Part shown: piece by piece, positions 6,873 through 13,069 of the stretch
Layout: the number at the start of each line of letters is the position of its first letter
Position numbering within the stretch: position 1 is the first letter of the stretch
Source: a bacterium
GTDB taxonomy: Bacteria > Planctomycetota > J058 > JAJDCP01
DNA: 13,069 nt
Assembly: GCA_030428695.1 (NCBI GenBank)
Contig: JAUIEM010000286.1
Coordinates: forward strand, 1 to 13,069
Direction: 5' to 3'
Notes under the pieces: model-generated
Seen by the model: the letters and a program-made list of their open reading frames with translations, nothing else
The model's database searches: none
Told to the model about the DNA's origin: nothing
Program-made: the position numbers and the translations under genes

Positions 6873-7820
6873 TCAATCCAGCCGCAGCTCGAAGTCGTCC
6901 GCGACCGGAGTGTTCAGCGTGGTCCGGAAATCCGCCTCGGTGAAGAAGCCGCCCTCGTCGTCGTCGTCGATGACCGCCGCCTCGCGGATCGCGCTCGGCA
7001 GCCGGGTACGACCGGTCGGTTGCGCGGGGGGCAGCGGGGGCGGGCGCTTGTTGGCGCCGTGGACGAGCCGGCCCGGCGGCGGAGGCGCGGGCACCGGCGG
7101 CGGCGCGGCGGGCATCGGCGGCGGCGTGGCGGGCATCCGCGGCGCGGCAGGCACGGGCGGCGGTCCGGCGGGGGGAGGCGGCATCTCGTGGAGCGGCGGC
7201 AGGCCCGGCAGCGTCTCGCCGTCTTCCCCTTCGATGCGGGTCGTGTCCGGGGTCAGCATCATCCCCATCGTCGGCAGGCGCATCGGCTTCTTCCCCGGTC
7301 GCCCGACCGCCGCGGGGATCGCGGGCGGCGTCGGCGCCTCGGGGGCGCGGGCCGGCGGCTGGTTCTGGTAGCCGCGGGCGAGGCACTCGTTGCAGATGCC
7401 GTACTGGGGGATGCGATGGATCTCACACAGCGTGCGGGTGCAGGACGGACAGACGATCTTCGGCTCATGGCTCTCGGCCGCGCAGATCGCGCAGTAGAAG
7501 CCGTTCGTCGGCTCGGCCTGTTGGAGGCCGAACTGCACCTGGGGCCCGTTGAGCCCGAACTGGATGACGTCGCCGTCCTTGAGCCGGACGCGCTCGATCT
7601 TCTGGCCGTTGACCAGCGTGCCGTTGCTGCTGCCGAGGTCGAACAGGGTGAAGCCCTGGCCGTCCTTGCGGATCTCGGCGTGGTTGCCGCTGACGGTCAG
7701 GTCGATCTCGACGCTGAGCTGCAGGTCGTTGCCGGGATTGCGGCCGACGAGAACGGGCAGGTGATCGTACGAGGAGACCTGCCCACGGCAACCACCCGAG
7801 AGGACGGACAAGACGATCAT
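6873..7820 (-). CDS. FHA-domain protein with zinc-binding module and proline-rich tail
   Basis: This 315-residue, apparently cytoplasmic protein begins almost directly with a forkhead-associated domain (about residues 4-95). The phospho-threonine-binding residues are all present: GR at 26-27, SGNH at 44-47 and SSNG at 64-67. Residues 110-146 contain four metal-ligand pairs, C110/C113, C124/C127, C132/H135 and C143/C146, which suggests a two-zinc ribbon, RING-like or B-box-like fold. From 152 to about 268 the chain is Pro/Ala-rich with PPP runs, broken by the acidic threonine-rich segment LTPDTTRIEGEDGETLPG at 189-206. The C-terminus is acidic (IDDDDEGGFFTEADF). FHA domains dock phospho-threonine partners of Ser/Thr kinases, so a signalling adaptor role is likely; no kinase gene is in the window. 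The ATG at 7820 follows GAGGGG, and the gene has its own promoter. Confidence 0.92.
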   Translation of the reverse strand: MIVLSVLSGGCRGQVSSYDHLPVLVGRNPGNDLQLSVEIDLTVSGNHAEIRKDGQGFTLFDLGSSNGTLVNGQKIERVRLKDGDVIQFGLNGPQVQFGLQQAEPTNGFYCAICAAESHEPKIVCPSCTRTLCEIHRIPQYGICNECLARGYQNQPPARAPEAPTPPAIPAAVGRPGKKPMRLPTMGMMLTPDTTRIEGEDGETLPGLPPLHEMPPPPAGPPPVPAAPRMPATPPPMPAAPPPVPAPPPPGRLVHGANKRPPPLPPAQPTGRTRLPSAIREAAVIDDDDEGGFFTEADFRTTLNTPVADDFELRLD

Positions 7821-7840
7821 CTACCCCTCAACCCCGCAAC

Positions 7841-7886
7841 GTGGAAGGGATCGGAACTCCTGCGGGGCCGCCTCGGACCCTTCCAC
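7841..7886 (-). promoter_or_regulatory. Structured 5' leader of the FHA gene
   Basis: A perfect nine-base-pair stem (7841-7849 with 7878-7886) spans a 28-base loop in the untranslated leader. Competing pairings exist: CCGCAG at 7896-7901 with CTGCGG at 7860-7865 (given as plus-strand bases), and a CCCCGC/GCGGGG pairing between the loop and bases just upstream of the ribosome-binding site. These cannot all form together. Function is inferred only. Confidence 0.4.
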
Positions 7887-7906
7887 CTGGACCTTCCGCA
7901 GGGTCC

Positions 7907-7935
7907 AGGATACTGCCATCGCGAGGTTACGTCAA
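7907..7935 (-). promoter_or_regulatory. Sigma70-like promoter for the FHA gene
   Basis: On the minus strand TTGACG (7935-7930) is followed by an exact 17-base spacer and TATCCT (7912-7907). That gives five of six and four of six matches to consensus at ideal spacing. Transcription would begin near 7900, leaving a leader of about 80 bases before the ATG at 7820. An eight-base-pair inverted repeat (7886-7893 with 7902-7909) touches the -10 element and the start site and could be an operator. Confidence 0.65.
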
Positions 7936-7966
7936 TCGGAGCGACCACTCGCCGTGCGGCCCGGGC

Positions 7967-8791
7967 TCAAAGCAGGTCGTCGAGGATGGCGAGGACATCC
8001 CGCGAGAAGAAATAGCCGGCGTGCCCGATGTTCGGGACGAAGAGGTTGGTGCCGTGGGTCTTGAGGCAGGCGGTCTGCGGCGGGGAGAGCAGGTCGAGGT
8101 TCGACACGATCGAGTACGCATCGACCCCGGCGAGCTCCGCCTCCTTGCCCGCCGAAAGCCGGCGCAGGAAGGGATGGCCGGGGCGCATCTCGCGCGCGCA
8201 GCGACCGACCCCGACGTAGGCCCAGCGGGTCCCGCGATGGGGAGAGCCGAGCGTGATCAACCGGTGGATCGCGTCGTGGCCGTGGCCGCGCCGGAGCATC
8301 TCCCGCACCGCGAGCCCGCCCATGCTGTGGGCGACGATGTTGACCTGGTCGCTGCCGGTGGTCGCGCGGGCGCGCGCGATCGCGCGCTCGACGGAGTCGG
8401 CGAAGACCTCGATGGAGCCGAAGGCCGAGTCGTTGTACACCTCGAGTTGGCTGCGCACACCGAGGGCGAGGAGCCGCGGGGAGAGCCACCAGAAGTTCGC
8501 CGGGTTCTGGAAGTAGCCGGCGATCAGCAGCACCGGCAGGCGCTCGCCCGCGGAGTGCGGGAGCAGCACCGGGCCGCGGGGGCGGAGACGCTGGCGGAAG
8601 GGATCGAGCGCCGCCGAGGCGACCGTTCCGACCGTCGACGCGATCTCCTTGAGCAGCTCGCCGAAGCGCAGATCCGGGGAGCGTCGCCGGCCGGTGCCGG
8701 GCGGGAGGCGCCACTTCAGGGTGGCGGGGCCGGGGGCACGACAGGGTTGCAGGGTGGAGTCCACCGAGGTTGCCCGTGTGCTCGCGATCAT
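7967..8791 (-). CDS. Alpha/beta-hydrolase, triacylglycerol-lipase/PGAP1-like
   Basis: This 274-residue protein has the alpha/beta-hydrolase layout of class 2 lipases. The strand LPVLLIAGYFQNPANFW (85-101) carries the oxyanion-hole region, IVAHSMGG (152-159) is the nucleophile elbow with Ser156, and TLGSPHRGT (180-188) matches the lipase GTPH.GT motif. The likely remaining triad residues are Asp233 (SNLDLLSP) and His257 (NIGHAGYF). The esterase substrate is unknown. There is no clear signal peptide or membrane helix, so it may act in the cytoplasm or at the inner membrane face. The first 40 residues are basic and low-complexity; the ATG at 8791 has only a weak AGGGA before it, so a later start is possible. 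It has its own promoter about 100 bases upstream and ends 146 bases before the FHA gene, which also has a promoter, so it is probably monocistronic. Confidence 0.9.
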   Translation of the reverse strand: MIASTRATSVDSTLQPCRAPGPATLKWRLPPGTGRRRSPDLRFGELLKEIASTVGTVASAALDPFRQRLRPRGPVLLPHSAGERLPVLLIAGYFQNPANFWWLSPRLLALGVRSQLEVYNDSAFGSIEVFADSVERAIARARATTGSDQVNIVAHSMGGLAVREMLRRGHGHDAIHRLITLGSPHRGTRWAYVGVGRCAREMRPGHPFLRRLSAGKEAELAGVDAYSIVSNLDLLSPPQTACLKTHGTNLFVPNIGHAGYFFSRDVLAILDDLL

Positions 8792-8896
8792 CCAGAGTCC
8801 CTGCGCCGGAGTGTGCCGAAGCTTGTGTCACCAAAGCGATAGTGCGGAGCGGAAAACTGCAGCGTGCTCAGGAAGAAGCGACGTCAGCTAACCGGA

Positions 8897-8925
8897 AGAG
8901 TAGCGCCGCCAACGCGCAGTGTCAA
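8897..8925 (-). promoter_or_regulatory. Sigma70-like promoter for the hydrolase gene
   Basis: On the minus strand a perfect TTGACA (8925-8920) is followed by a 17-base spacer and TACTCT (8902-8897, four of six to TATAAT). Transcription would begin near 8890, giving a 100-base leader. The remaining bases between here and the stop at 9022 show no gene. Confidence 0.7.
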
Positions 8926-9013
8926 GCGAGGCAGGTGCAGCGCCTGAAGATCGGCCGCCGAGGGTATGCGCTCCCCGTCTCCGGGCGGGAAGGATCCCCT
9001 GACCCGCTGCCGC

Positions 9014-9037
9014 CGACGGCCCTACGGCCGGCCGTCG
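9014..9037. repeat. Inverted repeat over the stop codon of the zinc-finger lipoprotein gene
   Basis: An eight-base-pair GC stem (9014-9021 with 9030-9037) has the TAG stop codon at 9022-9024 in its loop. No T tract follows on the minus strand, so it is not a standard intrinsic terminator. It may stabilise the 3' end or be a by-product of GC richness. Confidence 0.4.
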
Positions 9038-9723
9038 CCGCCGCAGGCCCGACACTCCTCGACCATCGTCTCGGACAGGCGGCTCCAGCCGGTCCCGTCG
9101 CAGCGTGTGCAGCCGCCGGGCAGGGCGGGGGCGTCCGCGGCCACCCCGCTGCCCGCGCAGGCCGCGCACAGCGTCTGCTGCGGGAGGTCCCAGCTCGGCC
9201 GCTCGAAGCCGGTCCCGGCGCAGTCGCCGCAGGCCGGGCGGCTCCCGTTCCGGGCGGGGAAGGGGAGCGCGGCCGGGCCGACCGGATCGGGCTCCGGCGG
9301 CGAGAACGGGGTCACGCTGTTCATCGCAACGTCGTAGGCGGGATCACTGCCGTCGAGCACCACGATCCGCCCGTCCCCGTACAGGACGACGAGACCCTCG
9401 TCGGCGTGGCGGTCGCACAGGGCGAGCACCGCGTCGGCGTCGCCCGCCGCGAGGGGCGCGATCGGGCCGAGGTAGTCGACGCCTCGCGTCTGGCTGGAGC
9501 CGGGGCAGCGCAGGTGGTGATCGTCTGCCTCGAGCAGCCCTTCATCGCTCAGGGCGCGCAGGAAATCCGGTCCGGTCGTCGCCGGCAGGGCGCCCGTCCG
9601 GTTCTCGAAGTCGACCAGCACCGGGTGCAGCCCTCGCAGGTTGCGGGCGCACTCCGCGGCGCTCGGCCCGGCATCGCCGCAGCCGACGAGGACAAGGGCG
9701 ACGGTGACGAGCCAGCTGCGCAT
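9022..9723 (-). CDS. Lipoprotein with pseudopilin-head-like region and four DnaJ-type CXXCXGXG motifs
   Basis: This 233-residue protein starts with a short hydrophobic signal and the lipobox LVGC, with Cys15 as the lipidation site. Residues about 24-128 resemble the globular head of planctomycete type II pseudopilins: ECARNLRGLHPVLVDF and GALP, then CPGSSQTRGVDYLGP and HADEGLVVLYGDGRIVVL, which is close to the H-X9-DG pattern but with ten residues in between. The long N-terminal pilin helix is absent. After a proline-rich linker (139-160) come four zinc-finger repeats: CGDCAGTG (165), CAACAGSG (186), CTRCDGTG (205) and CRACGGDG (224). They match the DnaJ central zinc-finger motif, although there is no J domain or substrate-binding beta-domain. 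The frame is open far upstream; the lipobox and the AGGAGG seven bases before the ATG fix the start at 9723. It begins 23 bases after the gene upstream, so it is probably in that operon. Function unknown. Confidence 0.88.
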   Translation of the reverse strand: MRSWLVTVALVLVGCGDAGPSAAECARNLRGLHPVLVDFENRTGALPATTGPDFLRALSDEGLLEADDHHLRCPGSSQTRGVDYLGPIAPLAAGDADAVLALCDRHADEGLVVLYGDGRIVVLDGSDPAYDVAMNSVTPFSPPEPDPVGPAALPFPARNGSRPACGDCAGTGFERPSWDLPQQTLCAACAGSGVAADAPALPGGCTRCDGTGWSRLSETMVEECRACGGDGRP

Positions 9724-9730
9724 CGCGCTT

Positions 9731-9736
9731 CCTCCT
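9731..9736 (-). promoter_or_regulatory. Consensus Shine-Dalgarno for the zinc-finger lipoprotein
   Basis: AGGAGG on the minus strand lies seven bases before the ATG at 9723. It is the strongest ribosome-binding site in the window and rules out the much longer upstream extension of the reading frame. Confidence 0.8.
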
Positions 9737-9746
9737 GTCCGGGCCC

Positions 9747-10994
9747 TCATCGCGGCCGGGCGACGAGATCGAGCCCGGACAGCGGCTCGACGCTCGCCGG
9801 GACCAGCGGCTCGTCGGCCCCGAGCACCGACGGCTGCAGGGGCTCCTCGCCGGGGTCGACGCACACCCCGACGCGACCGTCCGGCAGCCGCACGTAGCTG
9901 CCCTCCGGCACGAGGCCGGTCACCTCGAGCAGGGCGCGCAGCCAGCGGCCGTCGATGTCCTGGACGAGCGCGACGCTCGCGATCAGCTCGAGCTTGCCGG
10001 GGGTGTAGTTGAGCTCGAGCGGCCGACGCCGGCGCTCGAGCAGGTAGCAGAGGCGGATCAGACCGACCGCCTCGAGCTGCCGCGGGTCGCTGTCGTTGGA
10101 CGGGTCGAGCAGGTGCAGGATCGTGCAGACCTGCAGCATGTGCGGTGGAATGCCCGAGCTGCCGGCGACTGGCGCCGCGAGCACCTTGCCCATCGCGACC
10201 CGCGCGGCCTCCTCGAGGGGCCGGCCGGCACGCTGGTCGTAGCCGTAGAAGGCGAGCGCGAGCGTGGCGTGGGCGACCGCGCGCCGGGTCGAGCGGCGCA
10301 CGCCGAGGCTCTCGAGGACCGCGCTGACATGGAACGCGGCGGACACGGCGCGGCGCGGCATCGTCCACCGTCCCGGCGCGAGCTCGAGGGCGCGGGCCGC
10401 AGCGCGCACATCGGCGTGGCAGGCGCGCTCGAGATGCCGGACGACCGACAATCCGAGGGCGAAGCGCCAGACCTCGAAGCCGAGCGTCTCGATGCGCTCG
10501 GCGTCGCTCGCGGCGAGGGAGAGCTGGGTCAGGGCGTGGAGCTCCTGGTCGAGCTGGTCGGCGTCGAGGCCGGTGCGCGCCGGCTCGATCGCCCGCCAGC
10601 CGAGGCCGGGCACCTCGACGCCCTCCAGGCTGTCCGGGCTGCCGCCCTGCACGTGGGCGAGGACCTCGCCGAAGCGGATCAAGGCGGCGGCGTCCGGGAT
10701 CTTCGCGAAGCTGAGCTCGTGGGCCGAGAGCTCGTGCAGCACCCGGGAGATCTCCTGCAGGCGCAGGAAGCGCGCCGCCTCGACCGGGACGAGCAGGCGG
10801 TCGCGGAACAGGCCCTCGCCGACGAGCTGCAGGGTGAACGGCGGCTCGGCGTTGGTGACCGCCTCGAGCACCCGCTCGGCGGCTTTGTGGGCCTGGGGGT
10901 GATCGGTGCCGTAGACCGCGATCGCCCGCATCAGCAGGAACAGCACGTCGACGAGCCCGCCGGTGGTGTCCGCATCGACTTCGCCGGTCGTCAC
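9747..10994 (-). CDS. Helical protein with degenerate HD/HD-GYP-like C-terminal domain
   Basis: This 415-residue protein starts at GTG 10994, sharing GTGA with the stop of the upstream gene; the longer frame to 11444 is a shadow inside that gene. Residues 13-115 form a helical/beta module (LVDVLFLLMRAIAVYGTDHPQAHKAAERVL, then a strand pair at FTLQLVGEGLFRDRLLV) that resembles the corresponding module of the neighbouring HEAT-like protein. Residues about 180-380 have the layout of an HD or HD-GYP domain. A lone His222 lies near the position of the first conserved His, YGYD (250-253) appears where HD is expected, and the C-terminal LVPEGSYVRLPDGRVGVCVDP matches the end of HD-GYP domains (yPvGs.V.L..G..g.V). 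The HD dyad, most metal ligands and the GYP motif are missing, so c-di-GMP hydrolysis is unlikely. No signal peptide. The HD assignment is by pattern and needs a profile search. Confidence 0.8.
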   Translation of the reverse strand: MTTGEVDADTTGGLVDVLFLLMRAIAVYGTDHPQAHKAAERVLEAVTNAEPPFTLQLVGEGLFRDRLLVPVEAARFLRLQEISRVLHELSAHELSFAKIPDAAALIRFGEVLAHVQGGSPDSLEGVEVPGLGWRAIEPARTGLDADQLDQELHALTQLSLAASDAERIETLGFEVWRFALGLSVVRHLERACHADVRAAARALELAPGRWTMPRRAVSAAFHVSAVLESLGVRRSTRRAVAHATLALAFYGYDQRAGRPLEEAARVAMGKVLAAPVAGSSGIPPHMLQVCTILHLLDPSNDSDPRQLEAVGLIRLCYLLERRRRPLELNYTPGKLELIASVALVQDIDGRWLRALLEVTGLVPEGSYVRLPDGRVGVCVDPGEEPLQPSVLGADEPLVPASVEPLSGLDLVARPR

Positions 10995-13069
10995 CGCTTG
11001 CTCTCCTTCAGCCGTATACGCGCCGTCTTCAGGCTCTGCTTGACCTCGGTCGGCTCGAGGAACTCGGTGAAGCGCTTCTGGGTGACCTGCGCGAGCAGGG
11101 CGGGATGCCCGTCGAGCACGTCGATCGCGGCCACCCGCAGGGCCGTCGGCAGCGCGCGGTTCATCGCGAGCGGCACGACCTGCGCCCCGAGCCCGGCCTT
11201 GAGCACGAGCTCGAGCGCCCGGAACAGGGCCCGGCTGTCCCAGCCCTGCGCCTCGGTCTCCCGCACGCTGTCGAGCAGCAGCCGCACTCCCCAGTGCTCG
11301 TCGCCGTTCAGCGCGGGCTTGGCGAGCACGTCGAGGATCTCGCGCCGGATGTCGTGGTCGCTCTGGGCGAGCATGCGCTTGAACTGGGCGGGGAAGAGCA
11401 CGCAGAGTGACGGCGGGAACAGCGACAGGATCGCGCAGGTGCACGCGGCCGGCAGGCTCTCGAGCAGCTCCGCCATCACGACCTCCGCCCGGCGCGTGCG
11501 GTTCCCGTAGACCCGCCCCTCCTCCTCGCGCGTCGCGATCTTCCAGACGATGCGCGCGTAGACCAGGGCGGGGCCGACCTTCATCGCCCCCTCATCGACC
11601 AGCTTGCGGGCCTCGCGCACGCGGAGGCTGGTGACGATGTCGAGGCAGCGCTTGAGGTCGGGCTTGCTCTGCACGCCCCGCAGCAGGAGCCGCGTGAAGG
11701 CCTCGCGCGCGACCGCTTGCGGCGCCGTCTGCAGGAAGCCGACGACGGCGCTGAGCAGGTCGCCCTCCTCGCCCTGGAGGTTCTCGACGAGGTGTTGCGC
11801 GACCCCGGTCGTGGTCAGGTGCTCGGCGACCTCGCGCCGGTGGCGGCTCTCGCCTTGGAAAAGCCGGATCAGCAGGCGCACGATGCCCGCGTCCGCGCCC
11901 TCTTTGAGGCGCGCCTGGATGCGCAGGGCGAGCTTGTCCGCGGGCACCGCCTCGCGCAGCGGCTCGAGGGCGAGCGCGGCGTCGACCTCGGCGCCGGCCC
12001 AGGAGCCGCGGTCGTCGACCAGCTTCTTCAGCTGGCCGCGGGCCGGCGGAGAGAGCACGAAGGCCCCGCCCCTGGCGTCGGAGATGAACGCGTCGAGGCT
12101 CTTCTGGAACGGGGACGGGCGCCGCTGCAGCGCCCGGTCGGCGGGCGCGCCGAGCAGCGGCCGCGAGCTGCGCAGCATCTTCTCGGTGGACAGGAGGAAG
12201 GGATTGCTCCCGTCCTCGGCGGTGGTCAGCGCGTCCATCGTCTCGGTGAAGCTCTGGTCGAGCAGGATCTTGAAGCCTTCGGCGCCGCCGGCCCAGAGCC
12301 AGTCGCGGAACTGATCGATGGCGGCGAGCCGCGGCTCGAGGCTGCTCAGCTCGGCGCAGAGCTTGCGCACCTCGTCCTCGACGACCTCCTCGCGCAGCTT
12401 GAAGCCGCGCAGTCCGGCCATGAACGCGGGCACCAGCCAGGCCCCCTGGGTGTCATCCGCCTCGAGCGCGAGCTCGCCGTCGATCAGCAGCCGCGTCGGC
12501 CGGATCTCGAAGGAAGCCCCCGGATGCTCGCGCAGCGCCTCGGTCGTGCGGCGGACGAGATGGCCGAGGTTGGGAAGCCCCAGCCGGGTCGAGCGGACGA
12601 GCGCGTCGACGCTGAGCGCGAGCTGCTTGCGGTCGGAGGACGCCGGCTCCTCCCGCCGTTCGACGCGCTGCATGCGACTCGTCGAGCCGCGCTTGCTCCG
12701 CTCCGGCACGAGCGGCTCGGGCGCCTCGCGGCGCTCGGCCGGTGCCGTCCCCTCGCCCTCCCGGAGCGGTGGTACCAGCCGGGCGCCTGCCGCTGGCCGG
12801 GGGCCTGCGACCCCGTCCCCGGCGGGTGCCCCCAGGCCGCCGGCCCGGGGCTTGATCCGGGTCGGTGTGCGGGCGCGGGGGGTCGCCCTCCAGGGCCGGG
12901 CGGGGGCCGCGGGCGCGCGGTCGGGCGCGTCCGCCTCGGCGGCCTCCAGGGGCGGCTCGGCTTCCAGGGGCGGCTCGGCTTGCGGGGAGGTCGTCGCTGG
13001 CGCTGCGGCAGCCGGAGGCGCCGCAGGAGCGGCGGGGGCCGCGGCCGGCGCGGCGGGAGCTTCGGGGAC
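10991..13069 (-). CDS. HEAT-like helical protein with Pro/Ala-rich N-terminal region, partial at window edge
   Basis: The frame is open from the TGA at 10991 to the right edge (692 codons), so the true start lies outside the window. The outermost 120 codons are Ala/Pro-rich, with AEPPLE repeated, and look like a disordered linker joining to an unseen upstream part. From about 12620 to 12300 is a module with ALVRSTRLGLPNLGHLVRR, a strand pair FEIRPTRLLIDGELAL and a charged helix. It resembles the N-terminal module of the next gene. The rest is alpha-helical with HEAT/ARM-like units (for example HDIRREILDVLAKPAL and LRVAAIDVLDGHPALL) and ends in a basic tail. I see no catalytic motif, signal peptide or membrane segment. 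It is translationally coupled to the degenerate-HD gene and probably heads, or sits inside, that operon. An internal start near 12709 (GTG) or 12673 (ATG) is possible, but neither has a Shine-Dalgarno sequence. Confidence 0.8.
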   Translation of the reverse strand, partial: VPEAPAAPAAAPAAPAAPPAAAAPATTSPQAEPPLEAEPPLEAAEADAPDRAPAAPARPWRATPRARTPTRIKPRAGGLGAPAGDGVAGPRPAAGARLVPPLREGEGTAPAERREAPEPLVPERSKRGSTSRMQRVERREEPASSDRKQLALSVDALVRSTRLGLPNLGHLVRRTTEALREHPGASFEIRPTRLLIDGELALEADDTQGAWLVPAFMAGLRGFKLREEVVEDEVRKLCAELSSLEPRLAAIDQFRDWLWAGGAEGFKILLDQSFTETMDALTTAEDGSNPFLLSTEKMLRSSRPLLGAPADRALQRRPSPFQKSLDAFISDARGGAFVLSPPARGQLKKLVDDRGSWAGAEVDAALALEPLREAVPADKLALRIQARLKEGADAGIVRLLIRLFQGESRHRREVAEHLTTTGVAQHLVENLQGEEGDLLSAVVGFLQTAPQAVAREAFTRLLLRGVQSKPDLKRCLDIVTSLRVREARKLVDEGAMKVGPALVYARIVWKIATREEEGRVYGNRTRRAEVVMAELLESLPAACTCAILSLFPPSLCVLFPAQFKRMLAQSDHDIRREILDVLAKPALNGDEHWGVRLLLDSVRETEAQGWDSRALFRALELVLKAGLGAQVVPLAMNRALPTALRVAAIDVLDGHPALLAQVTQKRFTEFLEPTEVKQSLKTARIRLKESKR
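12945..12980. repeat. 18-base tandem duplication within the Pro/Ala-rich coding region
   Basis: Two perfect 18-base units (12945-12962 and 12963-12980) are in frame and encode two copies of a six-residue AEPPLE unit. They fit slippage-type expansion of a disordered linker. Confidence 0.8.

Noticed and set aside
4595..6943. 782-codon plus-strand open frame opposite the classical CAP gene
   Set aside because: It is a Val/Gly/Leu-rich shadow of the minus-strand gene, which has a signal peptide, all CAP motifs, a ribosome-binding site and a terminator.
9022..9723. Calling the zinc-finger lipoprotein a DnaJ chaperone
   Set aside because: It has no J domain with HPD and no DnaJ C-terminal domains. 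Only the cysteine-rich motif is shared.
9723..10368. Long N-terminal extension of the zinc-finger lipoprotein frame
   Set aside because: It overlaps the degenerate-HD gene and is Arg/Ala-rich. The lipobox and consensus ribosome-binding site place the start at 9723.
10994..11444. N-terminal extension of the degenerate-HD gene
   Set aside because: It is the shadow of the upstream HEAT-like gene in another frame. The GTGA overlap gives a natural start.

Overview
This is a very GC-rich bacterial window with strong GC-ending codon bias. The gene content includes CAP/SCP-domain secreted proteins with multi-domain N-termini, a pseudopilin-head-like lipoprotein, an FHA protein with a zinc-binding module and a proline-rich tail, and a pair of genes with HEAT-like and degenerate HD-like domains. 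It fits a Planctomycetota-type genome best, with a deltaproteobacterial/myxobacterial-type genome as the main alternative. This is inference from gene style; the window has no rRNA or marker gene. No tRNA, rRNA, CRISPR array, insertion sequence or phage gene was seen.

Layout. Bases 1-330 hold no gene I can support. A plus-strand operon follows: an ABC transporter ATPase (331-1296), its ABC-2-type permease (1296-2324, TGATG overlap) and a 734-residue lipoprotein ending in a divergent CAP domain and an Ig-like domain (2333-4537, 8-base gap). A 360-base convergent intergenic region contains a 123-base imperfect palindrome built of CGCCAAG-type repeats, then a strong intrinsic terminator serving the minus strand.

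Everything from 4898 to the right edge is on the minus strand. In transcription order (right to left) it holds: a partial HEAT-like protein with a Pro/Ala-rich N-terminal extension (10991 to beyond 13069); a protein with an apparently degenerate HD/HD-GYP-like domain, start overlapping by GTGA (9747-10994); and a lipoprotein joining a pseudopilin-head-like region to four DnaJ-type CXXCXGXG motifs (9022-9723, strong Shine-Dalgarno). These three look like one operon. Next come an alpha/beta-hydrolase of lipase type with its own sigma70-like promoter (7967-8791), an FHA protein with its own sigma70-like promoter and a structured leader (6873-7820), and a classical CAP-domain secreted protein (4898-6682).

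How the parts may work together. Two CAP-domain envelope proteins end tail to tail around the palindrome, one co-transcribed with an ABC exporter. The minus-strand three-gene operon joins two intracellular helical proteins that share an N-terminal fold to an exported zinc-finger lipoprotein. The FHA protein has the look of a phospho-threonine signalling adaptor. No single established system ties all of these together. The least conventional items are the DnaJ-zinc-finger/pseudopilin-like lipoprotein, the HEAT-like/degenerate-HD pair, and the intergenic palindrome.
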